64,000 nucleotides of DNA from Ornithodoros turicata. Taxonomy: Eukaryota; Arthropoda; Arachnida; Ixodida; Argasidae. Shown piece by piece: positions 22,390 through 34,237 of this stretch. A program made the translations under genes and the position numbers. The first letter of the stretch is position 1, and each line of letters begins with the position of its first letter. The notes below the pieces were generated by a model. The model did not search any database and had not been told where the DNA came from. It was given only the letters and a program-made list of their open reading frames with translations. The stretch lies in contig NC_088201.1 of the NCBI RefSeq assembly GCF_037126465.1, forward strand, positions 142,230,376-142,294,375, written 5' to 3'.

Positions 22390-22696
22390 GAAAGCCATCT
22401 TTGTATCCAGGCTGCATCCCTCGACCTCTAGTGAGGACCTGTCTGAGGTCGTATCAAACGCATTGAACAACGAGCAGTTTACATGTACCAAGCTGCCCGC
22501 GAGGCATGCGTCATACGCTTCATTCCACATATCGGTACAGGAGGCTGATTTTGATAGGCTTCTTTGCCCCAATGTATGGCCTGAAGGCTGCCTTTTTAGG
22601 CCTTTCCTTGGGCGGCTTCGCTTTGGTGCCAAAATTCATGTCGACAATCTGACGTCTGATACGACACGTGTTGACGGCGCCCCTTTAGGTTGCTAA
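22390..22696 (+). pseudogene. LINE ORF1 C-terminal part (RRM-like)
   Basis: One frame reads AIFVSRLHPSTSSEDLSEVV, then SYASFHISVQEADFDRLL and PNVWPEGCLFRPF, a layout typical of the nucleic-acid-binding ORF1 protein of CR1/Jockey-type elements. It stops at TGA near 22694 while overlapping the start of the endonuclease frame. The N-terminal region is absent. The product would bind element RNA in the retrotransposition particle. Confidence 0.55.
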
Positions 22697-23329
22697 ATAT
22701 CAATGCGAGGAGTGTTGTCAACGAGGTGGCGGAGCTGGAGTCAATATTGCTTGCGTTCGATCCTGCCATTACAGTAATGACTGAAACTTGGTTGAACGAA
22801 AGCATTCAAGATAACGAGATCTTTCCTGATGGATTCAGCGTTTTCCGTCGTGACCGTGGTTCGCGTGGAGGCGGTCTAGCCATACTTGTTAAAGGTCAGA
22901 TATGCCGATTTTGAAGTGCCGCTGAACTGAGCAATACTCGCGCTGTGTGTTCATTACCGAACACTGAATATGTGTGCGAAATATCTTGCTCCAACTGTTC
23001 GTAGTTTTTTAGAAAACAGTTTTTTTAGTTCCCACGCCCGGCCGTCAGACCGTCGGCAGACCCTGCGCACGGGCGCACCGACGTCACTGCTCTCGGTTTA
23101 TCTGTCTTTGGCTTGGCATGGACTCTTGGCTTGGCCGCTTGGCTTCTTTCGTTTCGTCCTCTGTGCATCGTACAAGATCGTACATAAGCGAACAGCTGTT
23201 GTATTGTTGTTGCTAAGCCGGAAACAAAGCATGTGAATATTTTTTTGGGGCACGGCGGCGTTTGGAAAGTGCACTTCCTTGTTCTGACCTTGCCTTTTAT
23301 GGGCTGGGCTATATGATACGTGATATGCC

Positions 23330-24256
23330 ATGGCGAAGTTGTCGAAGATGCGACGGTGCTACGCTGTTAGAACAATTCATCGGAGCATTCAAGTGTTACC
23401 TATTATAAGCTGCCAAAAGACCAAGCAGTGCGAAGCTCTTGGCTAACAGTGGTGCCTGCTAATTTCCACTGCAAGGATTTCGTCCACGACTGTTATCATA
23501 GGTTACGCGCGACTCCAGAGGCAATTTGGAATCTCGGCACGAAATCGTCTGATGAAAATTTGAGGTGCCCGACGCACAACATTTTGAACGTGCCACGGAG
23601 GATCAAGGCAAAAAACGAGAGCAAAAAAGGTAAGTCGAGGTTCAGATATAAAAAATAGCAAGCTTAATGAATCGATTGTGCAGCTGTCTATACTGCGCTT
23701 ACTCTGATATAACCACGATTAACAACACAATAGTATTGATAATCGAACTTCTGAATTATCACAGGTGCACGCTGAAGGCGGAAATGAAGCATGATCTGTC
23801 TTGCATCTGGTGCATGAAGAAATTGCTGACACGTTAGTTGCAGTCTACCTCCACCAACAGGTATGACAATGTGATGTTATAATTTGAGTATTCACCTATG
23901 TTCAACTTTTCATGTGCACTCGCATGCAGACATCTTGACCACTTTTAAATCTGCCCTCAAAGTTACAACCTGTGCTTTCAGGGTGGAAAACAAAGGTCGC
24001 CATTCCGATTAGCTGCTATCTCGCAGTTCAAGCACTTTTGCTGTCTGGACACTGGTTCCCGTGGATGGGGCTTTACAAGCTTCACTGTCTGATATAGAAG
24101 GTATGTTACATTAGTTCAGTTAATTTGTCTTTTGCATATTTTTGTTACTGTTAGCTGGATTACTGTTGGACATACAATCCTTTGACACACAGAAGCTGGT
24201 GTCGCCTCTGATAACGTTTTAGAATTTTCAGTGTCATCAACGTCCATTGAGGAAGG
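23330..24256 (+). pseudogene. THAP-domain gene, broken, multi-exon
   Basis: ATG at 23330 starts MAKLSKMRRCYAV. After a one-base frame change near 23365 the reading continues NNSSEHSSVTYYKLPKD and AVRSSWLTVV, then ANFHCKDFVHDCY, which is the THAP (C2CH zinc finger) pattern with Cys pair, K-L-P-K and a C-x-x-F-x-x-DC segment. The usual His before F is Asp here. The exon ends at GTAAGT near 23630. Further exon-like pieces lie at about 23765-23871, 23981-24101 and 24193-24256. THAP domains bind DNA and occur in P-element and Kolobok transposases. The frame change and the altered His argue that this copy is inactive. Confidence 0.6.
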
Positions 24257-25552
24257 TGCCTTTACTATCTGTTAATCTTTAATTGAAGAATAGCCCAGAA
24301 TTCATGTTAACATTGTCTACTCTTATTAATTCACTGTCTATGTTCTGAGAGCTAAGAAAAATGGAAACTATTTATTTGTCACAACTTCACACTGGATGTG
24401 GTACTGGATTAACATGTAAGCTAAAATACCTGGATTCTACAATAATTGTGTTGAACTTGGTGCATTACCGTGAGCAATGCCATATTCCTTACATTTTTAG
24501 TGGGTCCGGTGCACAAATACTGTGTGCATACTGCATACATATACTGTTCAATAGGCAAAAATACCTGAGCAGTGCTGTGTAGTCTTTTTACCCAAAGTCC
24601 ATACTCTTACTGCAAAGTCACAGTACGTAGAACAGCAATGTGCAGGTATGCTGCGATAGAGATTCACAACAGAAAGAAGACTGTTGAGAGCATTTAAATT
24701 TTAATGAGACGAGACTTTCGTGCACAAGGCTGCTCTTGTTAATGTCTAACATGAAGTTACAAAATGCCAGAATTTATAAAACATGTTGTAATGTAGAGAG
24801 CGAGGGTTGGTACAGACATAAAAATAATTATACGATCATATATAACAAAATAAAAAGGGGGTACAACTCCCCCCTCAACTCAACTCGACAACTCAATAAC
24901 TCTACTTGTTCTCTACCTTACAACATGTCTTATATTTTCTGGAATTTTGTAACTTGATGTTAGACCTCGAGAAGTACAGCCTTCTGTGCGAAAGTCTTCT
25001 TTCTGTTGTGCACAATCATTATACAGTAAATACGGCTATCCATTTCTTGTCATTAAATGCTTTTTCTTTTTTTTCTGCAGTGATGAGCATCCATAAGGAC
25101 ACATGCCAGAAAGGATGTCTCTTTGGGATAACAAACCCCCATCACCTCATGAGGATACAATGGTTGACGAATGGTTCTCAAGCACATCGAAACTACAACA
25201 AATAATTCTGAAAAAGCCGGTCAGTGCTAGCACCAGGAATTGAACGTGGACCGTCCTGCTACCAGTCAGAGGTGTTACGTTTCAGGCGCTCATTGACTTT
25301 TGGTGAATTACTTGTTGACTTTGTCCCAAGGTGGAGCTCGCCACAGCTCATTTGCCTATCTGTTAATGTTGTGGCGTGTGTTCGTTTTTCTCTTTGTGTG
25401 TTCCAAACTCAGAACGGTTAATTTGGATCAGGTCAGGTACGTTTCATTTAGACATGGCAAACATAAAGTGGTGTTTCTCAACACAACTTAGCAGTGGCCT
25501 TCATGCATTACTGCTACAGCCATTAAGCGTGAATGGAAAGCTGCACATTATG

Positions 25553-25681
25553 CATGATGTAAAACCCCAAGACTAGGGAACACGAAGGGACAGACACAAA
25601 CACGTCCCTTTGTGTTCCCTAGTCTCGGGGTTTTACATATGCCTCATCTTCACCAGCTCGCTTGCTTCCTAGCCATTTTTT
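25553..25681 (+). mobile_element. Snap-back retroposon 1 (129 bp)
   Basis: A 12-bp direct repeat CTGCACATTATG flanks it exactly (25541-25552 and 25682-25693). Inside, a 35-base arm (25557-25591, with ACTAGGGAACAC) pairs with 25604-25638 around a 12-base loop AGACACAAACAC. A unique tail of about 43 bases follows, ending CACCAGCTCGCTTGCTTC and a T-run. The arm-loop words resemble Penelope-like heads in ticks. It has no coding capacity. Confidence 0.8.
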
Positions 25682-25693
25682 CTGCACATTATG

Positions 25694-28146
25694 TTCACTC
25701 TACTTTTATCGTGTGCTATGTAATCTTGTTCAAGTTCTGTCAAACGACGTGTAATGCTATAAAAAAATTCTGTACACTGTTTATGTGGGTTGAATGGTAG
25801 AATGAATGCAGGAAGGAAACTGTCATGTTATGGCAAGTGTTTACGTATTGTACGTTTAACTACTAATTTTATTGGTTAGCTTTCGCCGGCGTATCATGTC
25901 AAGCCATGTTATATTAATTTGGAACATGTTCTTCTTAGTAGCCAGAGTAGCTGATACACAGTGAGAACATAGCCCGTGCGTGTTTGTCTTTTCCAACGCA
26001 GCCCTTGGGATTCCTCCCCGATGGCTACACATGTCAGGGATAGGTTTAAGAACCAGTAGTTCCAGCAAAGTGTGAATTGCTTTTCAGGGATCATCACGCT
26101 GGCAGGTGAAACATGTGGTTTAAATTATATTATATTATATATTACTTGCAGGACAGGAATTGCGTAGCTTCACACAAATACTACTACTACGACGTAAGAG
26201 TGGTTTCAAATCTAGCTTTTTTGTGTTCCTGACATTATCGCACAAGATGTAGTATCCACTATGATCCTTGAAATGGGGGTATGTACAGTGCAATCAACAG
26301 ATGCTATTTACAAATCTGTGATTTCTACTGTGTTGAAATGGGGTAGTTTGTATCTGAGAGCCATAGTGAAACACAGGCAGCCAAGGACAGACTTTTGATG
26401 CCCTCGAGAAACATGGCAACACATTGCAGGCACTCTGGATGCTACCTAAATTTCCAGAACACACAGCTCAAGGCAGCGGTTAAATAACAAGTGGTTAGAG
26501 AAATCCAACAAAGTTGCATATGTAAGCAGTCCACTGTTGGATTTGCTTCTGTCCGAGATACGTTATCTCAAAGGGAATGCACGGACACACTCAGAATGAT
26601 ACTAGGGCTGCCTGTGAAATAGAATGAGGAGAGAAGAAGACATATAACCATTTTTTCTTGTCTGTTATTGTATTGGTTAAATTGTCATTTGCTTAGCAGC
26701 ATATATGTGTATATTCCAGAGTCTGCTAATAAGTATATCAGTTTAGAGCTAGCAGTCGCATTGTAGATGTCTCATCCTGTCCTTGGCTGCTTGTGTTTCA
26801 TTATGGCCATGCTTGCTATTGCAAAAACAGAAAACAAAAAAAGACAATAGAAAAACACGAAAAGAGCGACCTAAAAAGCTGCCTGTTCTAGTACTCACAT
26901 GGAGGCAATGCAATGAGGTAACATGTTCCATTCATGAACTGTGCATAGTAGTACATATCACAACGGCAACGATTATTCAGATTTTTCTTGAAGTACTTTG
27001 TTTTTTGGAGCTTTGTTTGCACAGTCTATTATTGGAGCTTTATGTGATTCCCCTCTTGAGATACTTTAAGATTGCTGATGCTGTGCAGTTTGTTAATTTT
27101 GGAACTGTACTGTGCTGAGGTACAAAAAGAGAATTGTCATATTTGCATTTGAGCACATAGGAATAATTTGTAAGTACTTTCCTTGTTGACATTAATATTT
27201 GCACCAGGTCACAACATTGTTGATTGATGGAAAATGTAAATAAATATATTTATTTGCTTGCCAAACAATGCACAAATGTCTTCTTTTCTAGTGAGATATT
27301 CCCTGTTCACCAGACATAAATGTGGAAAAGTTAAAGGGGCACAATGATGATAGAGTCTAGCGTTGCTTTTTGCCACTTCACATATATTCACTGTTATTCG
27401 TGTGCACATGTAGGAATAGGAAGGTAGAGCATGCGCATAAAAAATTTCATATGCAGCCACACATATGGTTCACAAGATTAATTAGATGATGTCCAAGCAT
27501 ATATAATTGTGCTTCATGTGCAATGGGTATGCTAACGGATTGCTTCCATGAAGCCTTTTCATTTTTTATAAATTCTTTTTATAAATGTTATTTTTTATTT
27601 TATATAAATTTCATATTACCTATTGTATACTTATATTTTTATAAATTTTATAAATTAAAAATTCAAGTTACACAGCCCCTGTAAGAGTGCCCTTTGCAAA
27701 TGGTTTGGTAACGTGTCTCTAACTGTAAAGGTAAGAGGCAATCGAGAATGCTGAAGACAAGGTTGCAACTTACATATTGCTTATCATGTTTTAGATACAA
27801 AGTGATTTGTACAATAATTCCTGAGGATGGAATTAATTCCGAGGCCGGCCAGTGATGTCACCCAGGACGACAAGTCACATAATTGCCTCTAACACTCTTA
27901 CACCCCATGGACTGAGTTGTGAATTGAAAGAGCACTCTACAGAAAGATAAGGTGCACCTGATTTCTAGGATCTAAATGCTGTGCCCTAACTCTTCAGACA
28001 CCACATATCTAAAAACACCATTTCTAAGTGGCAATATGTGCTCTGGCACTTCTTTTGCGTCTGTATAGTGTGCAACCACATGGCTACTGGAGCTTTCGTG
28101 TGCATGTTTTTGTGCGACGGGGCTCATTACAAACAATATCCAGATG
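25694..28146. other. AT-rich interior of the TTAA element
   Basis: No gene supported. A run of TTTTATAAA-type words lies at 27565-27660. A minus-strand open frame at 28147-28548 (133 codons) has no recognisable motif and may or may not be a transposon exon. Confidence 0.4.
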
Positions 28147-31100
28147 TTAGACATAAAATGCAATAGCTTGTAGCGTGCCACACAACGCAGCGTGGCATAT
28201 GGGAGTGTGTGATTCAAAGAAAGCTTCTGGAAAATGCACAGAATCCCACAAAAAGTTTAAAATGTGATTTGTATTTCGTTTTACGTCTCTCGTCGTTACA
28301 TACCACCGTCGACGCTGTTGCACATTGATAAATCGTACGTAAAACTTGTCCCATAGCAGTATGCGGTTTCTCAAATGCATAGCACAATTTTTTCCTGCAG
28401 GAATAAAACGCTGTCGGCATTTTCTTGCTAACACGGCTGTCGAAAAGTCAGTCTCTACAATGGGCAAGTGCTGTAAAGGGGCTAACGCAGACGCGACTTG
28501 ATACAAATTGTACGTGCTCACAAAACACAAACGACGAATTCCAGTCACAACATCGCACAGAGGTTGGTTCGCGAATGAGTTCGCAGCTGCTGCACTGTTT
28601 ACTTATCGCGGAACGGTGGAACCCGGCTGTCCGCCATCTTCAAGCACAGATACGCGAAGCCGCGAGAAGCCGTAGCTGAAATCCACTGACAAGTACGAAG
28701 GCGGGTAACGTCACAATGCCCGTTCGGGTGCATCTACGTCATAAAAATGGCTGCGCCCATGTGTGTTTCGGAATGAATTATCTATTTTTTTTTACATGGT
28801 ACTGTACCGAACTGAGAGAATGAAGGTGCATTTTGGGGAGAGCTAGATGTGGGCTTTCAGAATATCACAACCGTTTCGACTATTTGGGATATCGGCATAG
28901 CTGACCTTTAAGGAGTGCTTCTCTGCATCAGTTGTTGAACATGACCACGGGTGCGAGATGGTTTGGGTTGCTGTAAAGAGTCACACTTGTTCGATCTTGG
29001 TGGGAGGATTCTACAGGTGCCCTCGAGCAAGTACAGATGTACTTCATGAATTGTCCCACTTTCTCGACACGAAATCTAAGGAATTTCCATCTGTGATTTT
29101 GGCTGGTGACTTCAACCTCCCGCTAATAGACTGGAAAAACATGTTGCCTGCAGCTGGATGTGAACACTCTCGGCTCTTAACTGATATCGCTTTTGATAAC
29201 AACTTATCGCAGGTGGTAGATGCTCCCACGCGTAGGACCCATGATGGCGAGTCGTTGATTGACCTCGTTTTCTTATCTCACGCTGCAGCAAATACGCTAA
29301 TTGATGTGTCGATCGCAGACGGAATATCTGACCACGATGCAGTTGTTTGCACATTGAACATGTCAATTAACTGGGGGACAAATATTGAGACCAACAAATA
29401 TCGTGATTTCAGCAGGGCAAGTGATACTGATGTTGTGGACATGCTGGAAGAATCTTTTGACCGATTTGTTGTGCTTTGTGAGGATACCGCAGTCTCTGTT
29501 GAAAAAAGGTGGCTTTTCTTTAAGAATTTGGCCCTGGAGTGCATCGAAAAGTTTGTGCCTTTGCGCACAGTGAAGCGGAAGAAGCGTAATCCTTGGGTAA
29601 CGCGTGCGATTTTACAGTTGAAACGTAAAATAAATAGGATAGAAAGTTCCATCCAGGGGACAAAGCCTCACTCCCGGTACTGCGTCAAAAATTGTGGTCA
29701 CTAGTACGCCGTTCTCGTTTCCACTTCTTTAATGTAACTATGCTCAACTTTCTTAAACATAATCCAAGATGGTTCTGGCGTCATCTGGTTAAAAAGGACA
29801 ATAAGATTAAAGAGATTAAACTCAATGGGGTGGCAGTTGTCGACGGCGCGAGAATCGCGCATGAATTCAACGGGTGCTTTGCCTCTGTGTACACCAACGA
29901 CGACTGTACAGAACCACCTTTCTCTTCTCCCTGCTTTGGTCTGAGCGATGTCGAAGTGTTCACAGAGGGTGTCTACGATAGGCTCCTCCGGCTGGACACG
30001 AAGAAGGCGTGTGGTCCAGACGGGATACCCAATGCTTTTTTACAGCGGTATGCAGAGTGGTGTTCAAAGTTTCTTTGTGTCATTTACCAATCCAGTTTAA
30101 GATCGGGTGAAATCCCGTCTGACTGGAAGGTAGCCAAAGTGGTACCAATATTTAAAAGCGGTGATAAATCAAACATTACTAACTACAGGCCGGTATCACT
30201 ACTAAGTACTAGTAGCAAAGTTCTGGAACATATTGTCTTTAAACACATATTAGCGTTTAGGAAGAAAGTGATTTCTTGGTGAAAGAGCAGCACGGCTTTA
30301 GGCGAGGTTACTCGACAGTTACGCAACTTGTACACATAGTTCATGACTTTGCCTCTGCTGTAGACAAAGGTGGTCAAACGGACGTTGTGTTTTTAGATCT
30401 ATCAAAGGCATTCGACAGAGTTTCGCACACTAAGCTGTTGTATAAATTGAAAAACATAATAAGCAATGATCGTATACTGCAATGGTTTCACTCCTATCTT
30501 ACTAATCGTAAGAAGTTCGTGAGTGTTGGTGGAGCCCATTCGCATTCCTTGGCAGTTCTCTCCGGAGTACCACAGGGGTCCGTGCTTGGACCGTTGCTCT
30601 TTCTAATTTTTATAAATGACCTTTGCATCGCCATTCCGGGAATCCAGTGTCGTTTCTTTGCAGATGATTGCATTTTGTATTCTAGTATAAACACTTCTAA
30701 CGACAAAGTCAAATTAAACAACTGTCTGCAATCTATTGTTACGTGGTGTGAAATGTGGCAGATGGAGCTCAATGTGAAAAAGTGCGTGTTCATGTGTGTT
30801 AAACGAAGAAAACGTCGTTGTCCTTTCCGTATAGCATTAACACTATTGTGTTGAGTAAAGTGGAGAACCAAAAATACCTTGGTGTATCAATAGCATCAAA
30901 CCTAAGCTGGGCCGAGCATGTTGAACAAGTTGCTACCAAAGCATCCCGTAAACTTTGGTCACTGAGGAGGACGATGCGCCACTGTACGTCTGCAACGAAG
31001 CTGACGGCTTACACTGCGTTAGTGCGGCCAATTTTAGAGTACGCGGATATTCTTTGGGATCCCTACGTACAGACGCATACTACCATGCTAGAATCTGTGC

Positions 31101-31290
31101 AGAAAAAAGCCCTTCGATTTATATATAATGCATATGGTCAGCACACATCTTCGACTTCACTCTATGCTAAATCTGGTTTGCCAACCTTGGCTCAACGAAG
31201 GAAAATTCGGCGTCTCAAGCTTTTGCACGATATAGTTAGCGGTACTAATGGGCTCATGTTCTGCGATTACTTTACTTTACTTAACTTACA

Positions 31291-31365
31291 CTAGTCTTCA
31301 GTGGTATTTGGCGCACTATGGCCTTTGTAGCTGATGCGCCAATAAAACCCGAATCAAATCAAATC
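31291..31365 (+). mobile_element. 75-bp retroposon insertion with 10-bp target duplication
   Basis: TTAACTTACA occurs at 31281-31290 and 31366-31375. The insert has a 3' end GCGCCAATAAAACCC followed by a (AATC)-type tail (GAATCAAATCAAATC). It is a 5'-truncated SINE or LINE end inserted into the 3' part of the LINE. Confidence 0.75.
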
Positions 31366-31683
31366 TTAACTTACAATTCGAGCCGATCCACAAGACTGAA
31401 ATATAGTAAATTAATCCGTGAGTTTCGTTGCAATAAAGACGTGTTTAAATTTTCTTTTTTTCCTCGTACTGTACGAGAATGGAACAGATTGCCCCCTTGA
31501 CTTACACAAATTTCATCACCAACCCGGTTTTTACAAGGCCTTGTAGGCTAACTTTCTTTCTTGACTTCAGATGTTTAACACTTGACATTTTGCACTGTGT
31601 ATAGCCGTATGTTGTATGTGTTGTATGCAGTGTACTCACCTCATCTGCCATGGCCATCAAGAGATGGCCGGCAGTATCTTTCA

Positions 31684-31706
31684 AATAAATAAATAAATAA
31701 ATAAAT
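31684..31706 (+). repeat. (AAAT)n 3' tail of the LINE
   Basis: AAATAAATAAATAAATAAAT marks the end of the LINE. It is also a short microsatellite. Confidence 0.8.
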
Positions 31707-32970
31707 ATCTGTCAGGTCTGCCCTCTACATTGGCCCGAGCTTGTGCCGGCTAACTCGGCCCGAGTGAGGCCACTGTCAATCCCCAACCTTGGCCCAAGCT
31801 TTTTTTGCAAGCTTGGCCCGACAACTTTTAGGTTGGAAGAAGACGTCGGCCCGGCATTTTGCCGACGTTGTTTTTGCCGCTTGGATGTCTCGCTCGCAAA
31901 GGTAGATTTGGAGAGCTCATAGAGCCTATGACGATTTTTACAATGGCTCGCTGCTCCATCTGACACGTAAATCATTAGCTGCAAGAGGAACATTCTCGTG
32001 AAGCCACTCTTCAATAGCTATGGAAGCTAACAGTGAGGATGCTGAATCCTGACACCAGCCTTCGCTCACCACACCAGGTGTTACCACGCATGTGAATAGT
32101 GCTTCCCCCTCTGTGTTTCCCCAGTGGCAGGTTCATATTTCGCTAGGCATAGCTGCTGTCCAGTTTTCAGCGAAATCGAAGTTCATTATATGGGCCTTGG
32201 AAGGTGGATTAGTATCTTTCTCCGGTATGGCTTTGCTTTGAAAGCTGGTAAGCGAGAAGCTTTTGCTCTCAAATGTAATTATGACAAATGTGAGAACACG
32301 CCCACTTGCTTAGCTCTGAGATGATATGTACTGCTGCAACTTCAGCACACAACAGGCTTTTTCTGCTTAAAGCCCTCTGCATAACTTTAAGATACCGTAA
32401 AACAAGTGAAGCAAGCTTCGCAGGAACTGGCGGGGATCCTGGAAAAAGACACTCCTAACGCGATATTTATTTGTACAGTATGCGTATCACCGTGTACGCA
32501 GCTTGCAAGATAGAGGTTTCACCTTCGCTGACCATGTAGTCGCTGAAATACTGCTTTACGGCATCCCAAGTGAAAAACGTGCTTGGCCCAAGATCGGCTG
32601 AGAGGAGTTGGCCAACTAAGCCAACCTTGGCCCAAGGTAAGACAACATGGTTGGGCGGAGCTTGGGGATTGACAATGGTCTGAGACAGGCCATCCATTGG
32701 CCACCAACATAGGGCCAACCTTTCTGGCCAACGCTGACCCATATATGGCCCTATCACGGCCCAGTGAGAAATTTTGCATGACAACGCTACCTCCCAGCGG
32801 CGAAAGCAATATTGGCGAAACACTGGGCCGACGTCTGCTTCCAACCTAAAAGTTGTCGGGCCAAGCTTGCAAAAAAAGCTTAGGCCAAGGTTGGGGATTG
32901 ACAATGGCCTCACTCGGGCCGACTTAGCCGGCACAAGCTCGGGCCAATGTAGAGGGCCGACCTGACAGAT
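31707..32970. mobile_element. Element with about 150-bp inverted ends rich in GGCC words
   Basis: The left arm (31707-31862) reads ATCTGTCAGGTCTGCCCTCT, then GTCAATCCCCAACCTTGGCC and CGACAACTTTTAGGTTGGAA. The right arm (about 32822-32970) is its complement, ending CGACCTGACAGAT. The interior has no recognisable gene. GGCC-spaced words continue past the right arm to about 33130. No target duplication is clear because the LINE tail touches the left edge. Confidence 0.65.
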
Positions 32971-33519
32971 GTAGGGCCCATGTCTGGCCAATAAGGAAGC
33001 AAAAAAGAACTGATGTTCTGATTCGTATGAAGCAAGATAAGGAAGCAAGCTTGGGTACTGATTGGGTAAACGTGGGCCCTAAAATGGCCCACGGAACAAC
33101 ACCTGTGCATGGGCCAACCACGGCCCGTTGCAAAAAAATGCATGACCCAACTCACTGAATTGTCTCGCGGCGTAGGGGGAGAATCGTAAAAGCTCGCAAT
33201 ATGCCCGAGATCACTAGAATCAAACAGGTCAGTATAAATAAAAGAAATTGCATTTCCTTCCTGAGGAAGAACAGCAGATATTATGCATAGGTTTGTCTCC
33301 CCGCGAGCTTCCACAAATTCGAGAGTCCTGCTCGCGGGTGAGTCAAAATGAAGGGTGAGGTGTGTAAGTTTAATTTGATGCGTACACAAACAACACTGAA
33401 ATGAGGAATTGCTTGTCGTATGAGCTCACCATGAAGATAATGTCTCTGTTTCTTACTGCTTTTGGTTTGAGACAATCACTTGGCCAATCGAAAGTTGAAC
33501 TTATGCAGTGTTACACCAT

Positions 33520-34095
33520 TCCGCGTTTCCCTCTCCGCGAGGCAACGTACTGAGATTGAACCAAGCTTGGCAAGAGCTTGGCTGGCCAACCGAGCCGTGC
33601 TTGGCAAGTGCTTGGCCAACGAGCTCGGTACAGAGCTTTCCTGCTACAGATCCGTCCTGGCCGGGGGCTTGCCAAACCTCGCTCTGCCTATCACAATGCA
33701 ACATACAGAGGACGTTAGAGGACCCTTTCTCTTTTTCATATGGCGTATATGACTCTTCTGTGACAGTTTCAACGTCTACAACAGAGTCTGCATGACTGTC
33801 TCAATCTTAGGTAATATGTGCACTCCCGAGACCTGATTGAAATCGTCATAATGAGACATCATTGGCCACTCACCTTGGTACTACGTGAAGATGAGTTCGG
33901 TAACCGACTGACGGCAAGCTACGGTGGCGTCCCGTCGGCACGGCCTGTTGTCCCAACGTCATTGGTTAGGTCCTTGCCGACGTAGTTGGCAGTAAACGTT
34001 GCACAGACTTTAGAACGTGACTGGCTGGCCGACTTAGTTGGCTGCCAACTGGTCTCCGACTTTCTGCCGAGAGTCGGCCGTCGGCCAATTTCAAT
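33520..34095. repeat. Second set of CTTGGC/GCCGAC word arrays
   Basis: 33545-33680 is dense in CTTGGC and GGCCAAC words; 33940-34095 is dense in GCCGAC, TTGGC and GTCGGCC words. Spacing varies, so these are not tandem repeats. No coding frame uses a recognised motif. Confidence 0.5.
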
Positions 34096-34237
34096 TGGGA
34101 TCACAGCCTCTCATTCAGATGCTTTGTGGGGAATAACGAACACACAGCCGTGGATTCTTTCTTCAGCAGGACGTCAAAAGTTTGCCGAGGAATAGCTTAG
34201 GTAAGGCTAAGGCCGGACACCCTTGCCCAAACAAAGG

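Larger units (their letters stand above)
22893..28907 (+). mobile_element. 6015-bp TTAA transposon carrying a THAP gene (Kolobok-like)
   Basis: TTAA stands on both sides (22889-22892 and 28908-28911). The termini are inverted: AGGTCAGATATGCCGAT on the left and AGGTCAGCTATGCCGAT in complement on the right, 16 of 17 identical. Excision leaves the LINE endonuclease frame intact. A degenerate THAP-domain gene begins near 23330. TTAA targets together with THAP domains are features of the Kolobok superfamily. No DDE transposase core was recognised, so it is non-autonomous or decayed. The rest (24.3-28.7 kb) is AT-rich and includes a snap-back retroposon at 25553. Confidence 0.75.
22690..31500 (+). 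pseudogene. LINE ORF2: endonuclease plus reverse transcriptase, interrupted and frameshifted
   Basis: The endonuclease starts LLNINARSVVNEVAELES and continues with TETWLNESI and RRDRGSRGGGLAILVK at 22890. Removing 22893-28907 and one TTAA joins it in frame to the part running through 28958-29330 (GDFNLPLIDW, SDHDAV). The RT follows: KKACGPDGIP and NYRPVSLLST (30000-30210), HGFRRGYSTVTQL (30290), VVFLDLSKAFDRVSH (30385), GVPQGSVLGPLLFLIFINDL (30566) and FADDCILY (30655). The catalytic FADD is intact. Frame changes near 29695, 30270 and 30830, plus the insertions, show it is dead. The protein would nick target DNA and copy the element's RNA. Confidence 0.85.
22376..31706 (+). mobile_element. 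Non-LTR retrotransposon (CR1/Jockey-like LINE), split by a 6-kb insertion
   Basis: The element is present as 22376-22892 and 28912-31706, with a TTAA element between. In order it shows the end of ORF1, an endonuclease domain, a reverse transcriptase domain and a 3' (AAAT)n tail at 31684-31706. The 5' part of ORF1 is missing. The tail directly abuts the inverted repeat that starts at 31707. Several frameshifts make it inactive. The clade was judged from motif style only. Confidence 0.85.

Noticed and set aside
25240..25295. tRNA-like segment on the minus strand (GGAATTGAACGTGG)
   Set aside because: B box is degenerate and no cloverleaf can be drawn. It may be an old SINE scrap.
28147..28548. 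133-codon minus-strand frame as a transposase exon
   Set aside because: No DDE or zinc motif was recognised. It stays unassigned.
22893..28907. piggyBac assignment for the TTAA element
   Set aside because: Termini begin AGG rather than CCY and the visible gene has a THAP domain, both pointing to Kolobok.
32467..33048. 193-codon minus-strand frame with repeated GPxxxPxLG-like peptides
   Set aside because: The peptide repeats are produced by GGCC words; no start context or domain.
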